Assembly: GCA_023269455.1 (NCBI GenBank)
Contig: JAHFTG010000015.1
Location: 1 to 17,050 of the forward strand
Direction of reading: 5' to 3'
Length of the DNA: 17,050 nucleotides
Origin: Opitutaceae bacterium
GTDB taxonomy: Bacteria; Verrucomicrobiota; Verrucomicrobiia; Opitutales; Opitutaceae
Shown one piece after another: positions 7,708 to 16,007 of the stretch; within the stretch, counting starts at the first letter, position 1; each line of letters starts with the position of its first letter. A model generated the notes under the pieces. It was not told the DNA's origin, ran no database searches, and saw only the letters and a program-made list of their open reading frames with translations. Position numbers and translations under genes: made by a program.

Positions 7708-8423
7708 TTAGTCCGTGCGTGTGATCGCGAGTGCGGCGACGACAGCGGTCTCGACGCGCAGGACGCGGGTGCCGAGGTGGGCGAGGGTGAAGCCGCCGGC
7801 ACGCAGAATTGCGCGGTCGGCTGGTCCCCAGCCGCGCTCCGGGCCAAAGGCTAGCGCGGTGGTGTTTGGGGTTTGGGATTTCGCGCCGGGGATTTCTGCG
7901 TGAAGCGCGGTCGTGGCTTCGTAGTTGTCGAGGGCGAGGCGTGTGGTCGCGGGGGGCAAGGAGGCGAGAACGGAGTCGAGGGAGTGCGTCCAGGTGACGG
8001 TGGGGATGCGGGTGTCGAAGGCCTGGGCGGCGCCGGCGAGGCAGTGGCGGCGCCATTCGCCGGTCGTCCAGAGCGTGCTGGTGGCGTAGTTGCGATCCGC
8101 CCGTTCCGTCGTGATAAAATGGATGCAGGTGGCGCCGAGCGTGGTGGCGTCGCGGAGGATGTCGCGGGCGGTCTGCGGGCGCGGCAGGCCGATGAGCAGC
8201 GTGAGCGGGGCGAGGGGCGGTGGCTGGGAATCCCAGGCGAAGGCCAGGGTGAGTGCGTCGGAACCGAGGGTCGCGAGGGTGGCTTTGCCGCGGGGGCCGT
8301 TGACGAGGCCGACGTCGAAGGTGTCGCCTTCGACGCGGCGGAGCACGTCAAGAATGTGCCGGGCACGCGGATCGGTGCGCGGGAGCGGCGGGGTGAGTTC
8401 GGCGGGCTCGAAGAGAACCAGGT

Positions 8424-8427
<4 letters not shown>
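7708..8427 (-). CDS. rsmE: 16S rRNA (uracil-N3)-methyltransferase RsmE
   Basis: RsmE methylates N3 of U1498 (E. coli numbering) in 16S rRNA, using a SPOUT-fold (knotted) SAM domain. The 239 residues show an N-terminal PUA-like part (HILDVLRRVEGDTFDVGL) and a KA/LP-containing SPOUT core. The two C-terminal cofactor motifs are GPERGWG at 195-201 and LGTRVLRVETA at 218-228. The start is a TTG that overlaps the stop of the aldo-keto reductase gene (TTGA). No ATG or GTG fits the family N-terminus, so re-initiation after the upstream gene is likely. This places a ribosome-modification gene at the end of a sugar-catabolic transcript, although an internal promoter cannot be excluded. Confidence 0.92.
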
Positions 8428-9412
<985 letters not shown>

Positions 9413-9413
<1 letters not shown>

Positions 9414-9426
9414 GGAAGCGCTAAAT
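9413..9426. promoter_or_regulatory. Candidate LacI/cre-like operator at the reductase start
   Basis: TGGAAGCGCTAAAT resembles the LacI-family half-symmetric pattern (TGNAANCGNT) with a central AGCGCT palindrome. It abuts the reductase start codon, where a bound repressor could block expression. Only one half-site matches well. Confidence 0.25.
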
Positions 9427-9491
9427 CGAGTGGGGCGCGGCAATCCAAAGTTGGCAAGATATAGACATTTGCGTGATGCGGTCGCTGGTGG

Positions 9492-9507
9492 GGCCCGTCG
9501 GCCCGTC
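9492..9507. repeat. Tandem 8-bp repeat, GGCCCGTC twice
   Basis: Two exact copies lie head to tail in the gap (9414-9566) between reductase and aldolase genes. With the base before, they also allow a five-pair hairpin (GGGCC-CGTC-GGCCC, 9491-9504). The rest of this gap shows no gene. A weak CCGGA/TCCGG stem with a long loop follows the aldolase stop. Confidence 0.5.
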
Positions 9508-9566
9508 CTTCATGATATGCTTGCGGTGGGGAAGTCCGGAGTGTTTTCCCCGTGATTATTCCGGCT

Positions 9567-10316
9567 TTAAAGTCCGAGGGCTTTTTGGCGGTAGTGCTCG
9601 TCGGGGCGACCGGCGATGCGCTCGACTTGCGCGGGAGATAGGAAGCGCGGAACGGCGCTCATCGCGGCGGCGCCGACAAAAATCTCGGCGGCTTTCGCAG
9701 CCATCAGGGTGCCGGCGAGAACCGCTTCGGGGGTCATGCCGAGAGCGATGAGGCCGTGGTTTTCGAGGAGGATGATGCGCGGCGGACGCGAGAGGCGGTT
9801 GATGTAGGCTTCGACGGCGGTCTTGATCGCCTGCGACAGTTTCAGGCCCGGATCGGTGTAAGGCACGAGCACGCTTTCGACGCCGCAACATACGATCTCG
9901 TCCGGGAAAAGGCGGCGCGTCGCGAAGGTATGCGCATGGTTGGAGCACAGCACTTGGTTGACCGTGATGGGATGCGTGTGGCCGACGAAATTTACGCCGG
10001 GCAGCGTGAGGAGGTAGGCGTGGAAGATCGCCTCGACGGAGGGTTTCTTGGCGTCTGACGAGACGCGCGCGGCGAACAATGCCTCATCCACGGCTGCGTC
10101 GGTCATCTCATCTGCGGCGAGCAGGGGCACGAGCTTGTCGAAGCGGCAGGTGGCGGTGCCGGCGGCGGAGAGCGTGGCGAGATTGGAGCCGGAGGCCTTG
10201 ACGGTGAACGTCGCGGCGTCGTGGCGCATGGACGTATTGCCCTCGCCAAGAATGGCAAGGCGTCGCTCTTCGCGGCCGAGTTGGTGGGAGAGATTGAGCA
10301 GGGGAGAGAGGGGCAT
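9567..10316 (-). CDS. Class II aldolase/adducin family protein (fuculose/rhamnulose-phosphate aldolase-like)
   Basis: Zinc-dependent class II aldolases such as FucA and RhaD split a 1-phosphorylated deoxyketose into dihydroxyacetone phosphate and lactaldehyde. The 249 residues show the phosphate-binding GEGNTSMR (24-31) and KASGSNL (40-46). They also show the catalytic acid Glu95 in PSVEAIFHAYL and the zinc ligands His113 and His115 (HTHP) and His187 (ENHG). The fold and ligands are therefore intact, although some family members are epimerases or dehydratases and the exact substrate is not decided. A GTG at 10334 would add six residues but lies inside a long hairpin; ATG 10316 begins 11 bases after it. 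The gene follows the isomerase by 65 bp on the same strand and probably shares its transcript. Confidence 0.87.
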   Translation of the reverse strand: MPLSPLLNLSHQLGREERRLAILGEGNTSMRHDAATFTVKASGSNLATLSAAGTATCRFDKLVPLLAADEMTDAAVDEALFAARVSSDAKKPSVEAIFHAYLLTLPGVNFVGHTHPITVNQVLCSNHAHTFATRRLFPDEIVCCGVESVLVPYTDPGLKLSQAIKTAVEAYINRLSRPPRIILLENHGLIALGMTPEAVLAGTLMAAKAAEIFVGAAAMSAVPRFLSPAQVERIAGRPDEHYRQKALGL

Positions 10317-10327
10317 GGTGAAAATTA

Positions 10328-10369
10328 AACCCACGAAGTCTGCGAAGTGGATCGCTAACTTCGTGGGTT
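10328..10369 (-). promoter_or_regulatory. Long intercistronic hairpin before the aldolase start
   Basis: A perfect 12-bp inverted repeat (10328-10339 with 10358-10369) encloses 18 bases. The loop can form a further four pairs (10342-10345 with 10352-10355). On the minus strand the stem is followed by TTAATTTT and then, 11 bases from the stem, by the aldolase ATG. It could act as a partial terminator or attenuator, or as an mRNA stability or processing element between isomerase and aldolase. CGAAGT occurs twice in the plus strand (10334 region and 10343-10348) and both copies can pair with the same ACTTCG (10358-10363), so two exclusive folds are possible. Confidence 0.7.
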
Positions 10370-10381
10370 GTCAGGACGGAT

Positions 10382-12019
10382 TTAGAACGCGCCGCCGTTG
10401 GCTTTGGTGCCGCAGAGGGCGACTTCGAGGCCGAGGTTGGCGGCAAGCTGGGCCTTGGTGTAGAGCGCGAGGTCGGCTTCTTTGGCGCTGTTGGCGTAAA
10501 CGACCTGGATGTGGTTGCTCTTGTGGCGGGCCATCATCTGGTCGCGGGAAACGCCATAGGTCACGGCGTGCATGATCGGCCATTGCACGGTGGTCTCTTT
10601 CCAGCGACGGTCGGTTTCGGCCTGGGGCAACGCGATGACCTTGGCGCGGCCGAGGTCCATCTTGAGTTTGCCGTTCTCGACGAAGACGCGACTCCAGACG
10701 ATCTCGCCGACTTTGGCGATGCCGCGCAGGGTGCCGCCGCCGAGGCGGAAATACATCGAAGGCTGGCGGAGCGAGTCGCTGCCCGCCCAGCCGCCGACGT
10801 GGTGCGCGGGGGGCGCGCTGCCGGAGATGAGGAACACCCAGACGTATTTGTCGGTCGTGCCGCTCTCGTCATACGCACCCCAACGCAGATCGTGGAGGGT
10901 GTTTTCGACGGGCTGGCCGAGGGCCTTGTGGACGCGGTAGGTGAAGAGGCCGTCGAGGCCGGCGCATTCGTCCACTTCGTTGAAGTGCGGGATCGGCTCG
11001 CCGTCACGGATGACCTTGCCGAGCGCATTTTTGACGGGAGGACGGTCGCTGTTGTTGAGCGTGCCCTCGACGAGGTCGGAGGCGGGCAGGAGATCCTTCA
11101 GTCCCTGTTGATACTGGATGCCGATGGTCTCCGCGCCGAATTCGTCGGCGATGCGGACGGCGGCGATGTAGGTCTTGCACTGCCAGAGGACCTGAGCCTC
11201 GGTGAGCTCGGTGGCCTCATCGGTGCCGAAGTGGAACTTGAGGCCCTTCTTTTTATACCAGTTGAAAACGGCGGTGGCGTCTTCGTCGCTCACCTGGGTC
11301 GCGCCGTAGTAGAGGGCGGACTGGGAGAGGCGCTCCTTGTAAACGCCGGTTTGGAAGAGGAGCTCATCGGGGATGATGCCGTTATACATGCCCATGCAAC
11401 CTTCGTCGAACACGCCCATGATGGACTTCTTCACGCGGAGATCGTCGGCGATCTTTTTGGCGATGGCCTTGGCTTTCGGCGGGACGGTGGCCTTGGCGAG
11501 GGCCTTGACGTGGGTGATCTTGTGCTTGGTCACGCCGGTCTTGAGCCAGGTGGCGAGGCCCGTGAGGAAGTAGGCGTCGTCGAAATGATCGCTCCAGAGT
11601 GTGGAGTATTTCACGCCGGCCTTGGTGAGGGAGCCGTTGAGGTTCAACATGCCGACGAGGCCGGGCCATGTGCCGGACCAGTTGGCGACGGTGAGGATCG
11701 GGCCGCGATGCGAGATGAGGCCGTGAAGGAGGTGATGGGAATACTGCCAGACGGCCTCGGCGATGATGATGGGCGCATCGGGATCGATGCCTGCGAACAC
11801 CTCCATGCCTTCCTTCTGGGAGGAAATGAAGCCGTGCTTCACGTCCTTCTTGTAGGGATGGGCGCGCACGAGCTTGTAGCCGAGATTGGCGACGACGGCG
11901 GTGAGGGTTTTTTCCATCTCGGCCTGGGCGGCCCAGCAGGTGGCGTTGGCGGATTGGCGGAGGTCGCCATTGGCGACGAGAACGACGGTTTTCTTGGGAA
12001 GTTTTTTAACAGAGGGCAT
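10382..12019 (-). CDS. L-fucose/L-arabinose isomerase-fold protein (FucI-like)
   Basis: Members of this fold isomerise an aldose to a ketose with a divalent metal, here presumably a deoxyaldose such as L-fucose. The 545 residues are somewhat shorter than E. coli FucI (about 590) and have the same arrangement. An N-terminal Rossmann-like part has VVLVANGDLRQSAN and the ANWSGTWPGLVGMLNLNG loop. A middle domain has FDEGCMGMYNG, and a C-terminal part has ESGTTDKYVWVFLISGSAPPAHH and GGGTLRGIAKVGEIVWSR (in pieces). I could not map all metal ligands with confidence, so the sugar is open. It is the first gene of the minus-strand block, divergent from an AraC-type regulator and followed by an aldolase. 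Start ATG 12019 has no Shine-Dalgarno. No sugar kinase is present in the block. Confidence 0.82.
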   Translation of the reverse strand: MPSVKKLPKKTVVLVANGDLRQSANATCWAAQAEMEKTLTAVVANLGYKLVRAHPYKKDVKHGFISSQKEGMEVFAGIDPDAPIIIAEAVWQYSHHLLHGLISHRGPILTVANWSGTWPGLVGMLNLNGSLTKAGVKYSTLWSDHFDDAYFLTGLATWLKTGVTKHKITHVKALAKATVPPKAKAIAKKIADDLRVKKSIMGVFDEGCMGMYNGIIPDELLFQTGVYKERLSQSALYYGATQVSDEDATAVFNWYKKKGLKFHFGTDEATELTEAQVLWQCKTYIAAVRIADEFGAETIGIQYQQGLKDLLPASDLVEGTLNNSDRPPVKNALGKVIRDGEPIPHFNEVDECAGLDGLFTYRVHKALGQPVENTLHDLRWGAYDESGTTDKYVWVFLISGSAPPAHHVGGWAGSDSLRQPSMYFRLGGGTLRGIAKVGEIVWSRVFVENGKLKMDLGRAKVIALPQAETDRRWKETTVQWPIMHAVTYGVSRDQMMARHKSNHIQVVYANSAKEADLALYTKAQLAANLGLEVALCGTKANGGAF

Positions 12020-12034
12020 GATGGGTATGGAAAT

Positions 12035-12042
12035 GACCGGTC
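12035..12042. promoter_or_regulatory. Palindrome GACCGGTC in the divergent promoter region
   Basis: An exact 8-bp palindrome sits two bases downstream of the candidate -10 box of the isomerase promoter and 16 bases from the isomerase start. It could be an operator or the inner part of a larger site. AraC-type proteins usually bind direct repeats, so the binding protein is not implied. Confidence 0.25.
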
Positions 12043-12043
12043 C

Positions 12044-12072
12044 AATTTACACCTTGGCGCGAAGGGCGTGAA
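12044..12072 (-). promoter_or_regulatory. Candidate sigma-70-type promoter for the isomerase block
   Basis: On the minus strand TTCACG (12067-12072) and TAAATT (12044-12049) are 17 bases apart, each four of six matches to consensus. The -35 box overlaps the first base of the araC-type start codon at 12072, so the whole divergent control region is about 52 bp. A weak -35 box is usual for activator-dependent promoters. Confidence 0.35.
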
Positions 12073-12968
12073 TGGAGCATGATGGCGAATACATGGATAA
12101 TATCGGCTTGCAGCCTTCGCCTGAATTGCTCGCCGGACAGGTGACGGAGAGCCGTTATTTTTTCCTGCCGTTGCGGCGCACGGTTTCTCTCAAGGGTCTG
12201 CGCGTGGCCTTGGGGGGATGGGAGGTGTGCCGGGCGGACTATGTGGTGAGACGCTCCCGTTACCCCTTTCATGTGGTTGAATTGGTGCTGGCTGGTGCGG
12301 GGCAAGCGGTGGTGGACGGCCGGGTATTGAAATTGGCTCCCGGCGTATGTTTCGCCTATGGACCGCGTTCGCAGTGTGAGTTGACGACTGATCATACGCA
12401 GCCCTTGCGTAAGGTGTTTTTGGGGCTTTCTGGAAGCAGAGTTCCGGCCCTGCTTCGTGAGGCTGGGCTCGTCCCTGGACGAGCGCGACGCACGTTGATG
12501 TTGGGTGAATTGGCTGAGTTTGCCGAGGCCATCGTCGAAGAAGGGCGCCGCCAGAGCCGTAACACCGAGGAAATCTGTGCGCTGCTGGCGCGGGCGTTCT
12601 TGCTTAAAATCGGCGAGAACGACGGAGCGGGCGAAGCGGAGATGAGCGTGCGCGCCCGAGCGAGTTTTGAGCGTTGCCGCACTCAGGTGGATGCGCAGGC
12701 GCTCACTTGGAACTCGCTTGCCGACATTGCGCATGGCTGCGGGTTGGAGCGATCCAGTGTGTGTCGGCTCTTCCGTCGTTTCGCAGGGATTACCCCGGGC
12801 CGGTATCTGATGCGCCGAAAAATGAACCTCGCGGCGGCCCACTTGGTTGAACACGGGGGCTGGATCAAGGAATCGGCGGCGTATGTGGGCATGGGCGACC
12901 CGCTCTATTTTTCCCGGTGCTTTCGCCAGATTCACGGTGTGCCGCCCAGTGCGCTGCTGAGGCGTTAA
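12072..12968 (+). CDS. AraC-family transcriptional regulator
   Basis: A 298-residue DNA-binding regulator. The N-terminal part (about 50-115) is a cupin-like sensor domain (YPFHVVELVLAGAGQAVVDG and LAPGVCFAYGPRS). The C-terminal AraC domain has two helix-turn-helix units, LADIAHGCGLERSSVCRLFRRF at 216-237 (quoted as one motif in two halves) and ESAAYVGMGDPLYFSRCFRQ at 267-286, ending with the GVPPSALLRR tail. Such proteins typically sense a sugar and activate divergent catabolic genes, and the isomerase begins 52 bp away on the other strand. ATG 12072 is taken. An in-frame ATG at 12093 (residue 8) is a possible alternative because GGAG precedes it at 15 bases. After the stop, only a weak five-pair GTTGC/GCAAC stem is seen. 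Confidence 0.9.
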   Translation: MEHDGEYMDNIGLQPSPELLAGQVTESRYFFLPLRRTVSLKGLRVALGGWEVCRADYVVRRSRYPFHVVELVLAGAGQAVVDGRVLKLAPGVCFAYGPRSQCELTTDHTQPLRKVFLGLSGSRVPALLREAGLVPGRARRTLMLGELAEFAEAIVEEGRRQSRNTEEICALLARAFLLKIGENDGAGEAEMSVRARASFERCRTQVDAQALTWNSLADIAHGCGLERSSVCRLFRRFAGITPGRYLMRRKMNLAAAHLVEHGGWIKESAAYVGMGDPLYFSRCFRQIHGVPPSALLRR

Positions 12969-13129
12969 TGTTGCGACGCTCCCCTGCAACGATGGCCTTA
13001 CCCCTAGATTTCGTTCCGCATCCCTGCCGGTGCATCGCCTGATCGACTGCTTTTGGTTCGGTCGTTTCCGAAGAGTGGCAACACTGCGTTTGGATTGCCG
13101 CGTCAACGGTCGCCTAGCTTCGATTTTTC
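12969..13129. other. Gap after the AraC-type regulator, no gene seen
   Basis: This stretch between the regulator stop and the tRNA trailer hairpin has no credible coding frame. It begins with a weak inverted repeat (GTTGC and GCAAC) that may help end transcription of the regulator. Confidence 0.4.
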
Positions 13130-13147
13130 TTTCCTCATAGGAGGAAA
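13130..13147 (-). terminator. Hairpin in the tRNA-Gly 3' trailer
   Basis: Seven perfect pairs (13130-13136 with 13141-13147) around a four-base loop begin one base after the encoded CCA of the tRNA. On the minus strand it is not followed by a T tract, so it may serve 3'-end processing or partial termination more than strong termination. Confidence 0.4.
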
Positions 13148-13148
13148 A

Positions 13149-13222
13149 TGGTGCGGTCGCCGGGAATCGAACCCGGGACACCTACTTGGAAGGAAGGAGT
13201 TTTACCTCTAAACTACGACCGC
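13149..13222 (-). tRNA. trnG-UCC: tRNA-Gly, anticodon UCC, CCA encoded
   Basis: Reading the minus strand from 13222, the acceptor arm GCGGTCG pairs with CGACCGC. It is followed by TA, a D arm with AGTTTAGAGGTAAAAC (in part), an anticodon loop CTTCCAA giving UCC, a four-base variable loop, and a T arm CCGGG-TTCGAAT-CCCGG. The discriminator is A and CCA is encoded at 13149-13151. The anticodon stem CCTTC/GTAGG has a U-U mismatch at the fourth pair (30-40). Loop sequence and D-arm features match bacterial tRNA-Gly(UCC), which reads GGA and GGG codons. A TTGACC at 13261-13266 (minus) could be a -35 box, but no convincing -10 was found. Confidence 0.95.
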
Positions 13223-13372
13223 AGACACTGGCCTGCAGAGCTTCATCAGCCCTTGGGGCGGGTCAAGCCTTGGCTAGTAGGGCATATAGGAGGAGATTCT
13301 CAGGGGTTTTTTACGAAGGGTGGGGGAAATGGGGTTGCGACGGTCCGAGACGTGCTCTTGCTGGAATCTAGC

Positions 13373-14554
13373 ATGGCATTCATCACATCGGCAACTTCTG
13401 GGCAGGCTGGGGCGCTCAAGGCCGCAGGTTCGGCTCAAAAAAAGCCTGGCTTTCAGGCTGCCCAGGCGCTTGCGAAGCAAAAATCACTCGAGAAAAAGGC
13501 CCACAAATACAAGTTGCCCATGGGGGAACTCGCTATTTTTACCCAGCAATTGGCTTCGTTGTTGAATGCAGGTTTGCCTCTTGTTCAATGTCTTGAGGCT
13601 TTGCAGGACCAGACGGAAGATCCGGTGTTTCGCATCATCATCCGCGATGTCCGCTTGGATATTTCGTCGGGCAACTCCTTCTCGTCGGCGGTTAGGAAAT
13701 TCCCCCGTTCCTTTAATTCTCTGTTTATCTCCATGATCGAGGCGGGTGAAGCTTCGGGTGCTCTCGCCGAAATTCTTGTGAAGGTGGCGGTTTATTTTGA
13801 ATCGAGCGTGAAGCTTACCAAGAAGGTCAAGTCGGCCATGACCTATCCGATCGCGGTCATCGGTCTGGCGATCGCTCTCGTGAACGTCCTTCTCATTTTT
13901 GTAATCCCGGTGTTTGCGGCAATGTTTGCCGATTTCGGGGCCAAGCTGCCTGCGCCTACCCAGATGCTCATCGATTTGAGCAACTTCATGAAAAGTTATT
14001 GGTGGGCGATTGGCCTTATTGCTTACGCCGTGTTTTTTTTCGGGAAGAGATTCATTTCCACGCCTCGCGGTCGCCGGATCAAAGATCTTTCCCTCGTGCG
14101 TGCGCCGATTTTCGGCAACCTGATCCACAAGATCGCGCTCTCCCGGTTTTGCCGCACGTATGCCACGCTGATGCGCTCTGGCGTGCCTATTCTGCGCACG
14201 CTTGAGATCGTCGCCTCGGCGAGCAACAAGGTGCAGGTTGAGGATGCCTGCGTGGAGATCGCCAAGCACGTGAGCCAAGGTGGCCAGGTATCCGACGTGC
14301 TGGCGACGAATCCTTTTTTCCCGCCGATGATGAAGCACATGGTCAAGGCGGGTGAGTCCACGGGTAACGTTGACGGCATGATGAACAAGATCGCCGATTT
14401 CTATGACACCGAGAGTGAAGCGACGGTCGCGTCGTTGACCTCGCTGATCGAACCATTGCTGATCGTTTTCTTGGGCGTGATTGTCGGCGGCATCGTCATG
14501 GCGATGTTCCTTCCTATCTTCCAGCTCGGCGCGGTTGCCGGCGGCTTGAAATAA
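13373..14554 (+). CDS. pilC: Type IV pilus / type II secretion inner-membrane platform protein (PilC/GspF)
   Basis: This polytopic inner-membrane protein couples the cytoplasmic ATPase to assembly of a pilus or pseudopilus. From ATG 13373 it has 393 residues, the usual length. Two copies of the T2SSF domain are present: one at about 50-170 (LAIFTQQLASLLNAGLPL, EAGEASGAL) and one at about 255-375 (LSRFCRTYATLMRSGVPILR, KAGESTGNVDGMM). A membrane helix follows each, and a further one lies between them. The first 45 residues are Ala/Lys/Gln-rich linker. The frame is open back to 13148, but that upstream part is simply the tRNA-Gly gene read as protein, so it is not used. No other pilus gene is in the window. 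A response regulator follows after 57 bp. Confidence 0.93.
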   Translation: MAFITSATSGQAGALKAAGSAQKKPGFQAAQALAKQKSLEKKAHKYKLPMGELAIFTQQLASLLNAGLPLVQCLEALQDQTEDPVFRIIIRDVRLDISSGNSFSSAVRKFPRSFNSLFISMIEAGEASGALAEILVKVAVYFESSVKLTKKVKSAMTYPIAVIGLAIALVNVLLIFVIPVFAAMFADFGAKLPAPTQMLIDLSNFMKSYWWAIGLIAYAVFFFGKRFISTPRGRRIKDLSLVRAPIFGNLIHKIALSRFCRTYATLMRSGVPILRTLEIVASASNKVQVEDACVEIAKHVSQGGQVSDVLATNPFFPPMMKHMVKAGESTGNVDGMMNKIADFYDTESEATVASLTSLIEPLLIVFLGVIVGGIVMAMFLPIFQLGAVAGGLK

Positions 14555-14611
14555 TTCCCCGCCTTGCGTTTCAGTAGGCTTTCCGTTTTTTGAGCGGGCT
14601 TACCTCGTTCC

Positions 14612-15871
14612 ATGCCTTCCCTTCTCATTGTTGATGACCTGCTCTCCATCCACGAGATGTTGGATGCGGTGATCCAGCCCACGGGCTTCACCACGGCATT
14701 TGCCACGGATGGGGAAAAGGCGCTGGTTCGCTACAAGGCGGACAAATTTGATCTGGTGCTGGCCGACATCGACATGAAGCCTATGGACGGCATCACGTTG
14801 CTCAAGCAGCTCAAGATCTATGATCCGAACGCCATCGTCGTGATCATGACCGCCTACGCCAGCACCGAGAGCGCGGTTCAGGCGCTCAAGTTTGGAGCGT
14901 TCGACTACCTGCAAAAACCATTCCGCGTCGATGAGTTGATCGCCACTCTCAAGCGGGGGATGGAGTTCAAGCAGTTCAACGCCGAGCGCGCCAACACCGC
15001 TTCCGCGCCCGCGATCAAAGCCGCCGATGTCGAGGGCCGTCTTGTCGGCGACAGTGTGCAAAACAAGAAACTGGTGCAGCAGGTCAAGAAACTCGCCACC
15101 GTGCGCACGCCCGTTCTCCTGCAAGGTGAAAACGGCACCGGCAAGACCACCGTGGCCGAGATCCTGCATGGAGGCAGCGCTCCGGCCGACACCGCGCTGA
15201 TTCGCATCGACTGTGCGCTCAGTTCCGCCGCCGATTTCCAAGAGGGGCTTTTGGGGCACAACGGAGTCGGTGGCTCGTGGGTTCAGCAGGCGCGTGGCGG
15301 CACGCTTCTCTTTCAAAATCTGCAATGCCTTGCGCTGCCGACGCAGCAGGAGCTGGTCGGAGTGTTGCGCAATACCGCCCACGGCTTCCGTCTCATCTGC
15401 ACCACCACCGAGGATCTGGAAAAATTGACCGATGAAGGCCGTTTCAACGACGAGCTTTTTTATCGGGTGGCTTCGTTGCCCGTCGCCCTCCCTTCACTCC
15501 GCGAACGCTCCGGCGACATCCCGGCGTTGGTAAAATATTTTCTGGGGAAGGCCACCAATCCCTACTTCGACGCCAATCTTATCGAGTTCACCGAAGATGC
15601 CGTCGATACCCTGCGAGCTTACCACTGGCCGGGCAATCTGTCCGAACTCGGGCAGGTCGTCACCAAAATCGCCGCCACCACCGACACTCGCGTGGTGACT
15701 TCCGCGCAACTTCCGCTCCGGCTGAAAGAGGTCAAGGACTGGCCCAAGCTTGCCGACTATCTTGCCGGGCAGGAACGCCAATATATCGAGATGGTCCTCA
15801 ATGCTTGTCGGGGCGATAAGATCGCCGCCGCCAAAGTCCTCGGCACGGACATGGCGAAGGTTTTGAAGTAA
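14612..15871 (+). CDS. Response regulator with degenerate NtrC-like AAA domain
   Basis: A 419-residue two-component regulator. The receiver (1-125) looks functional: acidic pair Asp8-Asp9, phosphoacceptor Asp52, Thr80 and Lys102. A sigma-54-activator-like AAA domain follows, with Walker A GENGTGKT (172-179), but its working parts are gone. Between His216 and GGTLLF the usual GAFTGA loop is replaced by a stretch about eight residues shorter. Walker B ends in QN in place of the acidic DE (235-236). The sensor II arginine is Ser344 (WPGNLSEL), and the first arginine of the finger region is Asn279. The C-terminal Fis-like helix-turn-helix stops at residue 419, within or just before its recognition helix. 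It therefore probably does not open sigma-54 promoters. It may act by protein contact, or activate another sigma factor. It lies 57 bp after pilC, in a possible operon. Confidence 0.9.
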   Translation: MPSLLIVDDLLSIHEMLDAVIQPTGFTTAFATDGEKALVRYKADKFDLVLADIDMKPMDGITLLKQLKIYDPNAIVVIMTAYASTESAVQALKFGAFDYLQKPFRVDELIATLKRGMEFKQFNAERANTASAPAIKAADVEGRLVGDSVQNKKLVQQVKKLATVRTPVLLQGENGTGKTTVAEILHGGSAPADTALIRIDCALSSAADFQEGLLGHNGVGGSWVQQARGGTLLFQNLQCLALPTQQELVGVLRNTAHGFRLICTTTEDLEKLTDEGRFNDELFYRVASLPVALPSLRERSGDIPALVKYFLGKATNPYFDANLIEFTEDAVDTLRAYHWPGNLSELGQVVTKIAATTDTRVVTSAQLPLRLKEVKDWPKLADYLAGQERQYIEMVLNACRGDKIAAAKVLGTDMAKVLK

Positions 15872-16007
15872 CCGCCGAGGCAGTTGATCTGCCCCCGATT
15901 CGCCTTCGCGCAACCGGTGTGCCGGTCGTGTGAATCTTGGTTTTTCGCCCCGCCTTTCCGCTTGCCCCGCCGCAGGGGCGCCGCAACCGTCTCGGACACT
16001 CACGTCC
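15872..16007. other. Leader/gap before carB
   Basis: The gap contains three short hairpins (GGCAG/CTGCC at 15879-15893, ACCGG/CCGGT around 15913-15926, GCCCC/GGGGC around 15964-15979). None is followed by a T tract, so I call no terminator. Pyrimidine arginine/uridine attenuation is known before carAB in other bacteria, but no leader peptide or clear antiterminator pair is visible. Confidence 0.35.

Noticed and set aside
7700..7709. AAACCGGTTT palindrome between rsmD and rsmE as a shared terminator
   Set aside because: It has no loop and no T tract. It is too short to be a hairpin terminator.
9414..9443. TTG 9443 as the start of the aldo-keto reductase
   Set aside because: The extra ten residues do not match the YghZ family N-terminus, and ATG 9413 does.
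10511..12082. A 523-codon open frame on the plus strand opposite the isomerase
   Set aside because: Low-complexity Gly/Glu/Asp-rich translation typical of the antisense of a GC-rich gene. The minus-strand isomerase has clear family motifs.
12006..13181. A 391-codon minus-strand open frame across the regulator and tRNA
   Set aside because: It is antisense to the AraC-type gene and runs into the tRNA. No recognisable domain.
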